Source: Treponema sp. (GTDB lineage Bacteria > Spirochaetota > Spirochaetia > Treponematales > Breznakiellaceae). From it: a DNA stretch of 6,144 nt. Shown in pieces: positions 6,025 to 6,144 of the stretch (the stretch's first letter is position 1; the number at the start of each line of letters is the position of its first letter). The position numbers were made by a program, and so were the translations under genes. Under the pieces are notes generated by a model, which ran no database searches, was not told where the DNA came from, and saw only the letters and a program-made list of their open reading frames with translations. The stretch lies in the NCBI GenBank assembly GCA_031284195.1, contig JAITAI010000260.1, positions 1-6,144 of the forward strand. The letters are read 5' to 3'.

Positions 6025-6031
6025 AAATAAA

Positions 6032-6144
6032 ATGAAAGTAGTAATTATTGGCTATTTTACAGAAGATTCTAAAATGATTATCTCAAATGAATTTCCTGTT
6101 GATTGGAAAATTGATATTGTAACTCCCGAAGAATCTGATTTAAG
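6032..6144 (+). CDS. 5' end of an AT-rich gene, possibly a D-2-hydroxyacid dehydrogenase
   Basis: The gene is cut by the window edge after 37 complete codons, with no stop seen. It begins MKVVIIGYFTEDSK and continues through NEFPVDWKIDIVTPEE. A beta strand followed by a short helix and a second strand (KIDIV) resembles the N-terminal substrate-binding lobe of D-isomer-specific 2-hydroxyacid dehydrogenases. No catalytic or NAD-binding residue falls within the visible part, so the family is a guess. A good ribosome binding site and a strong promoter upstream support expression. Base composition is strikingly different from its neighbours: 29 of 120 bases are G or C in 6001-6120, against 53-68% in sampled stretches of the other genes. 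This suggests recent acquisition. Confidence 0.6.
   Translation, partial: MKVVIIGYFTEDSKMIISNEFPVDWKIDIVTPEESDL

Larger units (their letters stand above)
5673..6031. other. Divergent intergenic region, AT-rich to the right
   Basis: This 359-bp stretch separates the minus-strand desulfurase from the plus-strand gene at 6032. I see no convincing protein gene in it. It holds a strong inverted repeat (5772-5798), promoter candidates facing both ways around 5855-5903, and a possible seven-codon leader ORF. Base composition falls from mixed to very AT-rich at about 5840. A minus-strand 45-codon ORF (5754-5617) overlaps the start of the desulfurase but has no persuasive support. Confidence 0.6.

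Overview
The window looks like a chromosomal segment from a spirochaete, most likely a treponeme. The long class II fructose-bisphosphate aldolase resembles spirochaete and clostridial forms, and the left 5.7 kb is moderately GC-rich (53% in 301-360 and 68% in 3901-3960, counted by hand). This assignment is by recognition of protein style only. No search was run.

Layout from left to right. At 96-1094 (+) is fba, a glycolytic aldolase with its own well-formed promoter. It converges on a two-gene minus-strand unit: iorB (2489-3076, beta subunit of indolepyruvate:ferredoxin oxidoreductase) followed by paaK (1182-2492, phenylacetate-CoA ligase). These two overlap by 4 nt (GTGA) and carry near-identical ribosome binding sites. 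A G+C-rich hairpin sits between the convergent fba and paaK ends. About 200 bp upstream of iorB, also on the minus strand, is a sulfur-transfer pair: a group I (NifS/IscS-type) cysteine desulfurase (4449-5672) and thiI (3278-4447), 1 nt apart. To the right lies a 359-bp divergent intergenic region with a strong inverted repeat and back-to-back promoter candidates. The 5' end of a very AT-rich plus-strand gene (6032 to the window end) follows.

How the genes work together. The cysteine desulfurase probably supplies persulfide sulfur directly to a ThiI that lacks a rhodanese domain, for 4-thiouridine formation in tRNA, as in the NifZ-ThiI pair of Bacillus. IorB with PaaK fits conversion of aryl pyruvates (from aromatic amino acids) to aryl-CoA and aryl acetates, or the reverse. 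The catalytic, TPP-binding IorA subunit is not in the window, so that pathway is incomplete here.

None of the proteins looks like a new system. The points worth a second look are regulatory and compositional: a nested-palindrome leader before iorB, the TATATACC-N11-GGTATATA element, the abrupt drop to about 24% G+C at the right end, and a possible seven-codon leader ORF there.
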